NCBI GenBank assembly: GCA_017484005.1
Contig: JAFUTY010000033.1
Location: 1-49,713, forward strand
Direction of reading: 5' to 3'
Length of the DNA: 49,713 bases
Source of the DNA: Selenomonadaceae bacterium
GTDB taxonomy: Bacteria > Bacillota > Negativicutes > Selenomonadales > Selenomonadaceae
The translations under genes and the position numbers were made by a program. Position 1 is the first letter of the stretch. Every line of letters starts with the position of its first letter. Under the pieces are notes generated by a model. The model searched no databases and had not been told where the DNA came from. It saw only the letters and a program-made list of their open reading frames with translations. Positions 1 through 7,636 of this stretch are shown in pieces.

Positions 1-1
1 C

Positions 2-1168
2 ATTTCAAACGTTGGCGAGATGGATCAAATTACAGACGGCTCGGAATTTTTGAAACAATTATTTTTAGACGATGATCCTCGACCGCTGTATGTTCAGACT
101 TGGGGCGGAACTAATACAACTGCTCGAGCTTTGAAATCGATCGAGGAGGAATATCGAGACACTCCGGAATGGAATGAGATTCGAGAAAAGTTGAATCAAA
201 AACTCTTCCTATATATAATCCTCGATCAAGATTCGAGTTATGGAGATTATATCGCGAAAAATTGGAGCGATTTGACAGTTGTCAACGATCGATGTGATTT
301 TTGGCATTTTGCATATGCTTGGAAGATGCATGAGCCGGAAGTGAATTCATCTTTGAACGCGAGCTGGCAGATCACAAATTTATTGAATCGCGGAGCATTG
401 ATGGATCATTACGCGCTGATGGACGATGGCAAATGGATTCCTGGCGAGCTTCCTGAAGAGCAGCGCGGCGTTGGATACATCGAAAATCATCCTGAATACG
501 TGAAATATGATTTCATCTCGGAAGGAGATTCACCGTCATTCTTATATCTCGTCAATAATGGATTGCGCAGTCACGAGAATCCTGAATTTGGCGGCTGGGG
601 AGATCGATTTGGAAAATTTGTGGGACATCGAGCGATAAACGATGCGCTTGACTATAATCCAGTCACGAATCAATTCGAATCAGTTTACGCGTTATCAAGA
701 TGGTTCAACGATATGCAGAATGATTTTGCCGCTCGAGCTGATTGGTGCGTCGCCGATTCATATTCAAAAGCGAATCATGCTCCTCAAGTTGAAATCGAGG
801 AGGGATTGGATATTCTCGCTGAACCTGGCGAGAGAGTCACACTTCATGCGAAAGCTTCAGATCCCGACGGCGATCGATTGACTTACAAATGGTGGAGATA
901 TTTTGAGGCAGATTCCTATCAAGATGATAAACGTGACAAGCCGGATTATGTCGCGAATGAGGGATTTTTATTGAATTACACTCGCCCGCTGCTGCCGAAT
1001 GAAATTTTGAATTCGATTCAGCTTGACGGCGCGGAATCTGATACAGTTTCATTCACCGTTCCAAATGATGCATTGGGCGGCGATACAATTCACATCATTC
1101 TCGAAGTTCAAGATAACGGCTCGCATCGATTGAAAAAATATCAGCGAGTCATTGTGACAGTGAGGTAA
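2..1168 (+). CDS. Sde182-like (DUF1593) secreted protein, 5' truncated by window edge
   Basis: The reading frame is open to the left edge, so the N terminus and any signal peptide are missing. The visible part starts inside a nucleoside-hydrolase-like DUF1593 domain: a WGGTNTTARAL segment, then a region around residues 170-240 with SPSFLYLVNNGLRSHENP and GGWGDRFGKF. The last 120 residues form a beta-rich Ig-like domain (EPGERVTLHAKASDPDGDRL ... IILEVQDNG), as in the C-terminal domain of the cellulose-binding protein Sde182. Proteins of this family are usually exported and linked to plant polysaccharide use; the substrate here is unknown. A small secreted protein follows after 6 bases, so the two are probably co-transcribed. 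Family assignment is fairly sure, function is not. Confidence 0.75.
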   Translation: MSNVGEMDQITDGSEFLKQLFLDDDPRPLYVQTWGGTNTTARALKSIEEEYRDTPEWNEIREKLNQKLFLYIILDQDSSYGDYIAKNWSDLTVVNDRCDFWHFAYAWKMHEPEVNSSLNASWQITNLLNRGALMDHYALMDDGKWIPGELPEEQRGVGYIENHPEYVKYDFISEGDSPSFLYLVNNGLRSHENPEFGGWGDRFGKFVGHRAINDALDYNPVTNQFESVYALSRWFNDMQNDFAARADWCVADSYSKANHAPQVEIEEGLDILAEPGERVTLHAKASDPDGDRLTYKWWRYFEADSYQDDKRDKPDYVANEGFLLNYTRPLLPNEILNSIQLDGAESDTVSFTVPNDALGGDTIHIILEVQDNGSHRLKKYQRVIVTVR

Positions 1169-1174
1169 AAAATC

Positions 1175-1417
1175 ATGAAAAAATTTTTTGCGGCGATTTT
1201 TGCGATCGCTCTTTTGATTCCGATGATCTCTGCGAATGCTGAACCTGTTCCTTGCGATATTTGCAACAGAACCGGAATCTGTCAAACTTGCGAAGGCTCT
1301 GGTGAAATCGATGGAGAAACCTGCGAAGATTGCGATGGCACTGGACAATGTGCAAATTGCAATGGCGTTGGATACATCGAAGTCGAGTATGAATATGAAG
1401 ACGACGATGAAGAGTAA
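1175..1417 (+). CDS. small secreted protein with DnaJ-like CxxC zinc-ribbon repeats
   Basis: An 80-residue protein with a clear Sec signal peptide (basic MKKFF, a hydrophobic stretch, cleavage likely after SANA). The mature part has four CxxC pairs spaced like the DnaJ central zinc finger: CDIC, CQTC, CEDC and CANC, several followed by the xGxG element (CEGSGE, CDGTGQ, CNGVGY). It ends in an acidic tail (EYEYEDDDEE). In DnaJ this fold binds two zinc ions and unfolded protein, but here there is no J domain and the protein is predicted to be exported. It lies 6 bases after the Sde182-like gene and 13 bases before leuB. Role unknown; a metal-binding or redox function outside the cytoplasm is an inference. 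Confidence 0.7.
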   Translation: MKKFFAAIFAIALLIPMISANAEPVPCDICNRTGICQTCEGSGEIDGETCEDCDGTGQCANCNGVGYIEVEYEYEDDDEE

Positions 1418-1430
1418 GAGGTGAATTCGA

Positions 1431-2495
1431 TTGAAAAAAATTATCGTGATTCCTGGCGACGGTGTTGGAAAAGAAATCACTCAAGCTGCTCAACTCGTTT
1501 TGACAAAAGTCTCGGAAAAATTTTCGCTGGATTTAACATTCGAGGAGCATATTGCTGGAGGCGCGGCGATTGATGCAGTTGGAGTTCCATTACCGGATGA
1601 AACTCTCGAGGCTTGTCGAAATGGCGATGCGATTCTATTTGGAGCAGTCGGTGGAAAGAAATGGGACAATGTTGATCCATCGATTCGTCCGGAAAAAGCG
1701 TTGCTCGGAATTCGAAAAGCGATGGGACTTTATGCAAATCTCAGACCTGTCAAAGTTTTCGACTGTCTCGCCGAAAAATCTCCATTGAAAACTGAATTAG
1801 TTCGCGGCGTCGATATGATTATTGTTCGCGAATTGGTCGGTGGAATTTATTTTGGAGAGCGCTGCGAGTCTGAAATTAAAAATGGAGTCGAGCAGGCCTG
1901 GGACACTGAAATTTATTCCGTTCCAGAGATTGAAAGAATCTCGAAACTTGCATTTGAATCGGCAGAATCTCGGCGTAAAAAAGTGACTTCAGTTGATAAA
2001 GCGAACATCTTGGCGACATCGAGACTCTGGCGGAAGACTGTTGCGAATCTATCGAAAAATTATTCAGATATCGAGCTCGATAATTTGTATGTTGATAACG
2101 CGGCGATGCAATTGGCTCTGAATCCAAAACAATTCGATGTGATTGTCACGAGCAATATGTTCGGCGATATTTTGAGCGATGAGGCGGCAGTTATCACCGG
2201 CTCGATTGGAATGATGCCTTCCGCGTCAATCGGAGAACTCACGAGTTTTTATGAACCGATTCATGGAAGTGCGCCGGATATTGCAGGGCTTGGAATTGCA
2301 AATCCAATCGGAACGATTTTATCCGCGGCGATGTTGTTGAGATATTCGTTGAAAAATGAATCCGCGGCTCAATCAATCGAGAATGCAGTCGATAAAGTTC
2401 TCGCCGATGGATTAAGAACTCCGGATATTTATGACGACGGAACTAAAAAAGTTTCTACGGAAGAAATGGCTCAAGCGATCAAAGATCGAATCTAA
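1431..2495 (+). CDS. leuB: 3-isopropylmalate dehydrogenase
   Basis: A 354-residue NAD-dependent dehydrogenase of the isocitrate/isopropylmalate family, full length. It catalyses oxidative decarboxylation of 3-isopropylmalate, the third step of leucine synthesis, in the cytoplasm. It begins with the IPGDGVGKEI nucleotide-binding edge and has LLGIRKAMGLYANLRPVKVF, the IVRELVGGIYFG segment, the DNAAMQL and SNMFGDILSDEAA metal-site motifs, and the family signature FYEPIHGSAPDIAG. The start is TTG, preceded by AGAGGTG at a proper distance; no better ATG exists. It is not beside leuA, leuC or leuD here, so it is a detached leucine gene. A bidirectional terminator follows. Confidence 0.95.
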   Translation: MKKIIVIPGDGVGKEITQAAQLVLTKVSEKFSLDLTFEEHIAGGAAIDAVGVPLPDETLEACRNGDAILFGAVGGKKWDNVDPSIRPEKALLGIRKAMGLYANLRPVKVFDCLAEKSPLKTELVRGVDMIIVRELVGGIYFGERCESEIKNGVEQAWDTEIYSVPEIERISKLAFESAESRRKKVTSVDKANILATSRLWRKTVANLSKNYSDIELDNLYVDNAAMQLALNPKQFDVIVTSNMFGDILSDEAAVITGSIGMMPSASIGELTSFYEPIHGSAPDIAGLGIANPIGTILSAAMLLRYSLKNESAAQSIENAVDKVLADGLRTPDIYDDGTKKVSTEEMAQAIKDRI

Positions 2496-2518
2496 AAATT
2501 CTATTCGGAAATAGAAAA

Positions 2519-2567
2519 AATCCCCGACCGACTCTCGAATTTGAGAATCGATCGGGGATCTTTTTTT
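2519..2567. terminator. bidirectional rho-independent terminator
   Basis: The stem ATCCCCGA ... TCGGGGAT is followed by T7 on the plus strand and by a T run on the minus strand (A6 at its left). It lies between the convergent leuB and CMD-family genes and can serve both. It belongs to a terminator type with GATC-rich stems and outer TTCGGA flanks seen repeatedly in this window. Confidence 0.85.
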
Positions 2568-2575
2568 ATTCGGAA

Positions 2576-3025
2576 TTAATCTTCCGCGTAAACCTGTTTT
2601 GCAACTCGAAACGCTGCCCATGCCTTTGGCCATCCAGTATAAAACGCGAGCTGAGTTATCGCTGCCGCCATTTCATCTTTCGTAACGCCATTCGATTTTG
2701 CATTCTGCATATGATGCTCGAAAGATGTATCGAAAATTCCCATCGCGATTAACGCCGTGACAGTGATTAACGATCGATCATGTAATGAAAGAAGATCATT
2801 GCGCGACCAGACTTCTCCAAACAAAATATCATCGTTGAAATGTGCAAAATCCGGCGCAAATTCTCCAAGATTTTTTCGACCTGCATCCTGCTCGATTTTG
2901 ATTGGCGGATCGTTTTTAACATCGTCAGGATTTCGAACGGTTTTTGCGAATGCTGGAAGTGTCCAAAAATTTCCAGCGGCGAATGTTATCGCCATTGATA
3001 TTGCAAAAAATTTTTTCAGTTTCAT
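2576..3025 (-). CDS. carboxymuconolactone decarboxylase (CMD) family protein with signal peptide
   Basis: A 149-residue protein. The first ~27 residues are a Sec signal peptide (MKLKKFF, hydrophobic core, cleavage near PAFA). The rest matches the all-helical CMD/AhpD-like fold: EVWSRNDLLSLHDRSLITV, a central FEHHMQNAKSNGVTKDE helix, and AFYTGWPKAWAAF. The CxxC pair of the peroxidase AhpD is absent, so it is not an AhpD-type peroxidase; family members include decarboxylases and many proteins of unknown role. It lies 13 bases downstream of the flavodoxin on the same strand, so they are likely one transcript. Flavodoxin/CMD pairs suggest a redox or quinone/aromatic detoxification role (inference). 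Confidence 0.8.
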   Translation of the reverse strand: MKLKKFFAISMAITFAAGNFWTLPAFAKTVRNPDDVKNDPPIKIEQDAGRKNLGEFAPDFAHFNDDILFGEVWSRNDLLSLHDRSLITVTALIAMGIFDTSFEHHMQNAKSNGVTKDEMAAAITQLAFYTGWPKAWAAFRVAKQVYAED

Positions 3026-3038
3026 AAAAATTCCCCCG

Positions 3039-3518
3039 CTAGATTCCGAGACTCGAAATCCAATTTTTCAATTCAGATTCCGAGACGCGATTCAACATTT
3101 TCATCGGTTTCCAATTCACAGAATTCGATGCAACTCCGCGCAATTGATCTTCAGTTTTGCCAATTCCAGATCCTCCCGACGTTGCGAATGGGATGATCGT
3201 CTTGTCGCTGAAATCATAACTCTCGAGAAAAGTTAAAATGATATGCGGTGCGACATACCACCAGATCGGAAATCCAATAAAAATCGTGTCATAATCATTG
3301 AGATTCGCGATCTGATTTTTGATTTCTGGACGCGAATTTGGATCATTCATTTCAACTGAACTTCTTGAATTCGAATTATTCCAATTCAAATCTGCGCCGG
3401 AATATTTTTGAACTGGCTCAATTTCAAATAGATCCGCTCCAGCAACTTCCGCGAGAGTTTGAGATACCTTGCGAGTTCTTCCGCTCGCTGAAAAAAATGC
3501 AACTAATTTTTTAGACAT
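3039..3518 (-). CDS. flavodoxin (short-chain, FMN-binding)
   Basis: A 159-residue flavodoxin. The N-terminal FFSASGRTRKVSQ is the FMN phosphate-binding loop (a T/SxSGxT-type motif) after the first beta strand. IFIGFPIWWYVAPHI is the isoalloxazine-contacting loop with aromatic residues, and PFATSGGSGIGKTEDQL is the third cofactor loop. These features match the flavodoxin_4 group often annotated as flavodoxin or NAD(P)H-quinone-type electron carriers. The ATG is preceded by AAAGGAGAATTTT. It is the first gene of a two-gene minus-strand unit with the CMD-family protein. Its partner reductase cannot be told from the sequence. Confidence 0.88.
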   Translation of the reverse strand: MSKKLVAFFSASGRTRKVSQTLAEVAGADLFEIEPVQKYSGADLNWNNSNSRSSVEMNDPNSRPEIKNQIANLNDYDTIFIGFPIWWYVAPHIILTFLESYDFSDKTIIPFATSGGSGIGKTEDQLRGVASNSVNWKPMKMLNRVSESELKNWISSLGI

Positions 3519-3602
3519 GAAAATTCTCCTTTCAAAAACTTTTCTGAATTCTACAGATCAAATATGAAAAAAAATTACATGAAAAAATTTTCCAAAACAG
3601 AT

Positions 3603-3629
3603 TAAGTCCTTCGGATCTCTCACCGATAA
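3603..3629 (+). promoter_or_regulatory. sigma-28 (FliA/SigD)-type promoter of flagellin
   Basis: TAAG, 15 bases, then ACCGATAA is close to the motility sigma factor consensus (TAAA-N15-GCCGATAT/A). It lies upstream of the flagellin gene and implies a leader of about 150 bases. The leader carries GGA motifs, one within the ribosome-binding site CAAGGAGG at 3772-3779, as in CsrA-regulated flagellin leaders. CsrA control is an inference. Confidence 0.7.
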
Positions 3630-3787
3630 CTAGGGCGAAAATATTCCGATGAAAAATCGCGGCTGATCCCCGTGAATATCGGAAGTTTCAATTGCGACCG
3701 GGTCGTTCTTGTGATCTCCGATTTTTTTTCTGTCGATGCTCGTTGCAAGGACGCGACGGGTAGTTTAATTTCAAGGAGGAAATTACA

Positions 3788-5122
3788 ATGGCAATGGTTG
3801 TCAAAACTAACAAAGATGCTCTCACCACTCTGAACAATCTCAATCGCAACAGCAACGCGCTGTCCAAATCTCTCTCCAAAGTCTCCACCGGTATGAAAAT
3901 CAACTCGGCGAAAGACGATGCTTCCGGATATGCGATTTCTGAGAGAATGAGAGTTCAAATCCGTTCACTCGATCAAGCAAATCAGAATACTCAGAACGGC
4001 AACTCGATGATGAAAACCGCTGAGGGTGCTGTTTCTTCCACAATCGAAATTCTGAAAAGCTTGAAAGACAAAGCTATCAACGCTGCAAACGATACCAACA
4101 ACACCGAGACTGACCGTGCGACTATCCAAAAAGAAATGGATCAGTTCATCGATCAGATCGATGACAACGCAAACGTCACCTACAACGGCAAGTACATGCT
4201 TGATGGTACTAAAAACTTCAAGACCGAGTGCGGAACAAAATCAACGTACATCAACATGAGTCTTTCGACTACTACCACTGCGAGTACTGGTTTGACTTCA
4301 CTGTCAAATCGTGCTGGTTCCAGTCTCGAGATTGCATCCACTGATACGATTTCGATTTCGTTTGTTAATGGCGGAAAAACTTACAGTACTGCTTTCATCG
4401 TTTCTACTAACGCCAACGTTGAGAGCTTGTCCTCTATGGCGACTGCCGCTAAGAATGATGTCGGATCCACGTTTGAGTTTGCGTCAAATGCGGTTGTTGC
4501 GACTACCGCAGGTACTAGCCGTGGAAGTGTCACTCAACTTCCGAGTGATGGTCAGTCGGCTGTCGTCATCGAAGCTAAATCTGCGGGTGTTCAGCAACAG
4601 ATTTCTGGTTTGACGATTCGCATCACTGATCAGGAGGGTAATGTTCGTAAATCTGCTACTGAGGCGATCAATAACTTTAACGAAGTTATTCACGCTGAGG
4701 ATTCTTCGAGTGATAATGCGCTTACCTTCCATGTCGGTGCAAAGGCTAACAACTCAATCAAAGTTGGTCTGCAAGATATGCGTGCAGAGGCTCTTGGGCT
4801 TCGCGGATCTGATGGAACCAAACTTAATATCTCCACGCAGGAAAAAGCAGAGGCTGCTATCAGCGTTCTCGATTCCGCGATCTCTCGTGCACTCGATCAA
4901 CAGACCACCATCGGTGCGGTTCAAGCGCGTCTCGAATACACATCTTCGAACCTCACCACTGCGAGCGAGAATGTCCAGGCTTCCGAGTCGACAATCCGCG
5001 ATGCAGATATGGCAAAAGAAATGACCGAGTACACCAAGAACAACGTTTTGCTCCAAGCAGCTCAATCGATGCTCGCTCAGGCAAACCAGAACAGCTCGGC
5101 AGTTCTTTCTCTCCTCCAGTAA
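3788..5122 (+). CDS. hag: flagellin
   Basis: A 444-residue flagellin, the filament subunit exported by the flagellar type III apparatus. The conserved N-terminal coiled-coil region (about residues 1-140) contains LSKVSTGMKINSAKDDASGY and AISERMRVQIRSLDQANQN. The conserved C-terminal region (about 360-444) contains TTASENVQASESTIRDADMA and ends in LAQANQNSSAVLSLLQ. Residues ~150-340 are a Ser/Thr-rich variable domain expected on the filament surface. Codon use is visibly richer in C-ending codons than in neighbouring genes, fitting very high expression. AAGGAGG lies 8 bases upstream of the ATG, a sigma-28-type promoter lies at 3603-3629, and a terminator follows. No other flagellar gene is present in the window. 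Confidence 0.96.
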   Translation: MAMVVKTNKDALTTLNNLNRNSNALSKSLSKVSTGMKINSAKDDASGYAISERMRVQIRSLDQANQNTQNGNSMMKTAEGAVSSTIEILKSLKDKAINAANDTNNTETDRATIQKEMDQFIDQIDDNANVTYNGKYMLDGTKNFKTECGTKSTYINMSLSTTTTASTGLTSLSNRAGSSLEIASTDTISISFVNGGKTYSTAFIVSTNANVESLSSMATAAKNDVGSTFEFASNAVVATTAGTSRGSVTQLPSDGQSAVVIEAKSAGVQQQISGLTIRITDQEGNVRKSATEAINNFNEVIHAEDSSSDNALTFHVGAKANNSIKVGLQDMRAEALGLRGSDGTKLNISTQEKAEAAISVLDSAISRALDQQTTIGAVQARLEYTSSNLTTASENVQASESTIRDADMAKEMTEYTKNNVLLQAAQSMLAQANQNSSAVLSLLQ

Positions 5123-5167
5123 TTTCAACAGTAAATCTCAAACGGTTATCTCAATTGGTAAATCGCA

Positions 5168-5202
5168 AGGATCGATCGGAGAAATTCGGTCGATCCTTTT
5201 TC
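5168..5202 (+). terminator. flagellin terminator
   Basis: AGGATCGA ... TCGATCCT forms an 8-bp stem followed by TTTTT, 45 bases after the flagellin stop codon. Confidence 0.8.
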
Positions 5203-5247
5203 GTTTCCGAATTTGTAGTAAAAACCAAACATCAGTATAAATTTCCG

Positions 5248-5294
5248 AAAAAAAAAAAAGATCCCCGATCAAATTTCGATCGAGGATCTTTTTT
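5248..5294. terminator. bidirectional terminator between flagellin and clpX-like gene
   Basis: GATCCCCGATC and GATCGAGGATC form an 11-bp stem with one mismatch. It is flanked by a long A run on the left (a T run for minus-strand transcripts) and T6 on the right. It mainly serves the minus-strand clpX-like gene that ends at 5300. Confidence 0.85.
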
Positions 5295-5299
5295 CATTT

Positions 5300-6607
5300 T
5301 CAACCTGCGGCAGGAAGTGGAATTTCGATGACTTCCGGTGATGCACCTTCAGTTATGCAGGCTTCAGTCACAACAATTTTTCGAGGAGAATTATCTTTCG
5401 GGATATCAAACATCAAATCGAGCATGACATCCTCGATAATTCCGCGGAGAGATCGAGCACCAGTTTTTCGCTCGATCGCTTTTTTCGCGATAGCTCGCAA
5501 CGCTCCCTCCTCGAATTCGAGCTGAACATGATCCATCGCCATCAGTTTTTGATACTGAGTCACCGGAGCATTCTTAGGTTCAGTCAAAATTCGAAGCAAT
5601 GCGTTCTCGTCGAGCGATTCGAGCGTACAAATCACCGGCAATCGCCCAACAATCTCCGGAATGATTCCATATTCCATTAAATCCTCCGGACGAACTTGAT
5701 GAATCAGCTCGTTGAATTCTTTATCTGTATCCTGTTTCGTTTGAACTTCTGCACCGAATCCAATTGAAACTTCGCCGCTCTTGACTCGTTTCGCGACAAT
5801 TTTTTCGATTCCAACGAACGCTCCTCCAACGATGAAAAGAATGTTCGTTGTATCAACTTTAATCGTCGGTGCTTCGGGATGTTTTCGCTGTCCGCGTTCA
5901 GTGAATTCGACCAGAGATCCCTCGAGCATTTTCAAAAGTCCCTGCTGAACTCCTTCATGCCCCGGGTCGGCTGTGATTGAATTGTTCGCGCCAGATTTTC
6001 GAGCGATTTTGTCAAATTCATCGAGATAAATTATTCCGCGTTCAGTTTTTTTGATATCTCGTCCCGCGGCATAATATAAATTTCGCACCGCAACTTCAAC
6101 ATCCGCGCCGACAAATCCCGCTTCAGTGAGTGACGATGCATCTGTCACGGCGAAAGGAATATCGAGCAGCCGCGATAGATGTGACAACAATGCATTTTTG
6201 CCGCATCCCGTAGGTCCCATCATTATCACGTTGGATTTTTCAAGATCCGGCTCGCCAGTTCCAGAATTCTCCGTGAGATATTTCATCCGCTTGTAATGAT
6301 TATAGACCGCGACAGATATAATCTTTTTCGCGCGTTCCTGCTCGATGATATATTCGTCGAGATATTGTTTTATGATGTGCGGTTTATTTTTCGCGATGAT
6401 CTCACCGAGACTTGTTGCGAAATCTTTTTTCTTGGAATTTTCGGAATGTGCATCATGCTCGTCGAGAACCCGATTGACTTCTCGAATGCAGCTGTTGCAA
6501 ATCGCGAATCCGGAATTTGGATCATAAATCGGCATGTCGTATTGGCTGTCGACTTTGATTTTGCGATGACAAAGTGAACAGGTTAAACGTGGAGAATTTG
6601 CTGCCAT
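5300..6607 (-). CDS. clpX: ClpX-like AAA+ unfoldase with altered Walker A
   Basis: A 435-residue protein colinear with ClpX, the hexameric unfoldase that feeds proteins to ClpP. The N-terminal C4 zinc finger has Cys10, 13, 37 and 40. Other ClpX landmarks are present: EAGFVGADVE (pore loop, GFVG for GYVG), Walker B IIYLDEFDK, RKH loop GQRKHPEA, sensor-1 region NILFIVGGAF, the IGF loop for ClpP docking (SIGFGAEV), and sensor 2 GARSLRGIIE. The oddity is the Walker A loop, GPTGCGKN (residues 131-138), where the Mg-coordinating Thr is Asn. It is alone, not beside tig, clpP or lon, so it may be a second, specialised ClpX; the housekeeping copy would be elsewhere. AAGGGA precedes the ATG. Confidence 0.85.
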   Translation of the reverse strand: MAANSPRLTCSLCHRKIKVDSQYDMPIYDPNSGFAICNSCIREVNRVLDEHDAHSENSKKKDFATSLGEIIAKNKPHIIKQYLDEYIIEQERAKKIISVAVYNHYKRMKYLTENSGTGEPDLEKSNVIMMGPTGCGKNALLSHLSRLLDIPFAVTDASSLTEAGFVGADVEVAVRNLYYAAGRDIKKTERGIIYLDEFDKIARKSGANNSITADPGHEGVQQGLLKMLEGSLVEFTERGQRKHPEAPTIKVDTTNILFIVGGAFVGIEKIVAKRVKSGEVSIGFGAEVQTKQDTDKEFNELIHQVRPEDLMEYGIIPEIVGRLPVICTLESLDENALLRILTEPKNAPVTQYQKLMAMDHVQLEFEEGALRAIAKKAIERKTGARSLRGIIEDVMLDLMFDIPKDNSPRKIVVTEACITEGASPEVIEIPLPAAG

Positions 6608-6629
6608 TTAAATCAGTCCCTTCTCGTGG

Positions 6630-6667
6630 AAAAAAAAAGGCAACCCCGCGAAAAAAACGAGGCCGCC
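6630..6667 (-). terminator. terminator of terD
   Basis: Read on the minus strand, a GC-rich hairpin (GGCGGCCTCG paired with CGCGGGGTTGCC, imperfect) is followed by T8. It lies 27 bases past the terD stop. Confidence 0.65.
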
Positions 6668-6693
6668 CTTTTCATTTTCACGACAGACGGAAA

Positions 6694-7266
6694 TCAAACA
6701 TTGACGCCGTAATTTTTTCCGAGCGATGCGAGTCCGCCTTCAAATCCTGAACCGATCGCCTGGAATTTCCATTCGCCGGCTTGACGATAGATCGCACCGA
6801 CGACGACTGCAGTTTCAATCGAGAAATCTTCGCCGAGATCGTAGCGGATCAATTCTTCATTTTTGTCACTGTCAACGACGCGAATGAATGCATTGGAAAC
6901 CTGTCCAAAATTCTGCTTGCGTTCAGTCGCTTCGTAAATCGTGACAGTGAATTCGATTCGATCAACATTCGCAGGAACTTGATCGAGATTCACTTTGATC
7001 TCTTCATCGTCGCCGTCGCCAGCACCAGTCAGATTGTCTCCCATGTGTTCGACGCCGCTGTTTTTCTTATTGTTGAAGAAAACGAAATAATCATCGCTCG
7101 GAACTTTTCCATTTGCGCCGAGGAGAAATGCGGCTGCATCGAGATCGAAATCTTTTCCGCCGTCATATTTGTTGACGTCCCAGCCGAGCCCAATCAAAAG
7201 ATGTTTGAGACTTGGATTGCCTTTGGTGAGATCGACTTTTTGTCCCTTTTTCAAACTAACTGCCAT
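6694..7266 (-). CDS. terD: TerD family (tellurium resistance / calcium-binding) stress protein
   Basis: A 190-residue TerD-domain protein. It has the N-terminal [20 protein letters not shown], the acidic [18 protein letters not shown] strand, the calcium-binding loop around [19 protein letters not shown], and the C-terminal [16 protein letters not shown]. TerD proteins act in cytoplasmic stress responses, including tellurite, oxidants and phage; the mechanism is unclear. The start is placed at 7266 because the upstream in-frame residues do not resemble the family and AAGGGGGAA lies just before this ATG. It stands alone here without other ter genes. The upstream region carries a structured repeat and a terminator. 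Confidence 0.9.
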   Translation of the reverse strand: MAVSLKKGQKVDLTKGNPSLKHLLIGLGWDVNKYDGGKDFDLDAAAFLLGANGKVPSDDYFVFFNNKKNSGVEHMGDNLTGAGDGDDEEIKVNLDQVPANVDRIEFTVTIYEATERKQNFGQVSNAFIRVVDSDKNEELIRYDLGEDFSIETAVVVGAIYRQAGEWKFQAIGSGFEGGLASLGKNYGVNV

Positions 7267-7364
7267 AAAAATTTCCCCCTTCGATTTTCTCATCGATTGT
7301 TGCAAGAATACAACAAATGCAATAATTTCGCAAGAATTCATTCGGAAACAAGCATTCTGCTTGA

Positions 7365-7415
7365 GCAACGTGACGTTGCATCCATTATTGGGCTGCGATT
7401 CTCATCGATTGTTGC
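7365..7415 (+). repeat. structured interspersed repeat, copy A (plus orientation)
   Basis: GCAACGTGACGTTGC (7365-7379) is a 6-bp stem with TGA loop. Then come ATCCATTATTGGG, a weak second hairpin, and CGATTCTCATCG, a third small stem. The last 17 bases (7399-7415) are repeated exactly at 7287-7303. Matching copies lie near 18390-18440, 28828-28842, 31360-31374 and 46047-46110. The 370-base gap 7267-7636 between terD and the cdd-like gene holds this repeat and two terminators; I see no gene in it. Confidence 0.75.
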
Positions 7416-7433
7416 TTGTCTCGAATTCGGAAA

Positions 7434-7466
7434 TGAAAAAAGATCCACGTGAGCAGCGCGGATCTC
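7434..7466 (-). terminator. terminator, minus direction
   Basis: AGATCC ... GGATCT stem. The A run at 7435-7441 gives T6 on the minus strand. It is a second terminator behind the cdd-like gene and isolates terD from it. Confidence 0.6.
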
Positions 7467-7578
7467 TTTTCAGCGTATGTGTGTGATTTTTTAGGAGAGC
7501 TTTCACTTGAGCTCGAATGCATAGTAGCAAATTTGAGAAACATTATCAATAGTTTTTCAAAAAAATTTTTTTCCGAAT

Positions 7579-7619
7579 AAAAAAATCCCTTCCGAATCAA
7601 ATCGGGAGGGATCTTTTTT
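7579..7619 (-). terminator. terminator of cdd-like gene
   Basis: ATCCCTTCCGA and TCGGGAGGGAT pair with one mismatch. T7 follows on the minus strand, with T6 on the plus side. It begins 18 bases past the stop of the cdd-like gene. Confidence 0.8.
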
Positions 7620-7636
7620 CATTTGTGGGAAGTGGA

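Noticed and set aside
3636..3787. Flagellin leader as a riboswitch
   Set aside because: Only short local stems are visible and no known riboswitch core is recognisable. CsrA-type control through GGA motifs is more plausible but unproven.
5231..5245. The string ATCAGTATAAATTT occurring at 5231 and again near 38530
   Set aside because: Only two copies of 14 AT-rich bases with no structure; likely chance.
5247..5259. Long A or T runs (for example A13 near 5250, T11 near 34700) as phase-variation tracts
   Set aside because: They are intergenic and belong to terminators.
6781..7452. Long open frame on the plus strand opposite terD; similar antisense frames opposite sufD (15871-16506) and metH (32933-33760)
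   Set aside because: They lie wholly opposite well-identified genes, have no ribosome sites or family features, and arise from the biased codon use of this genome.
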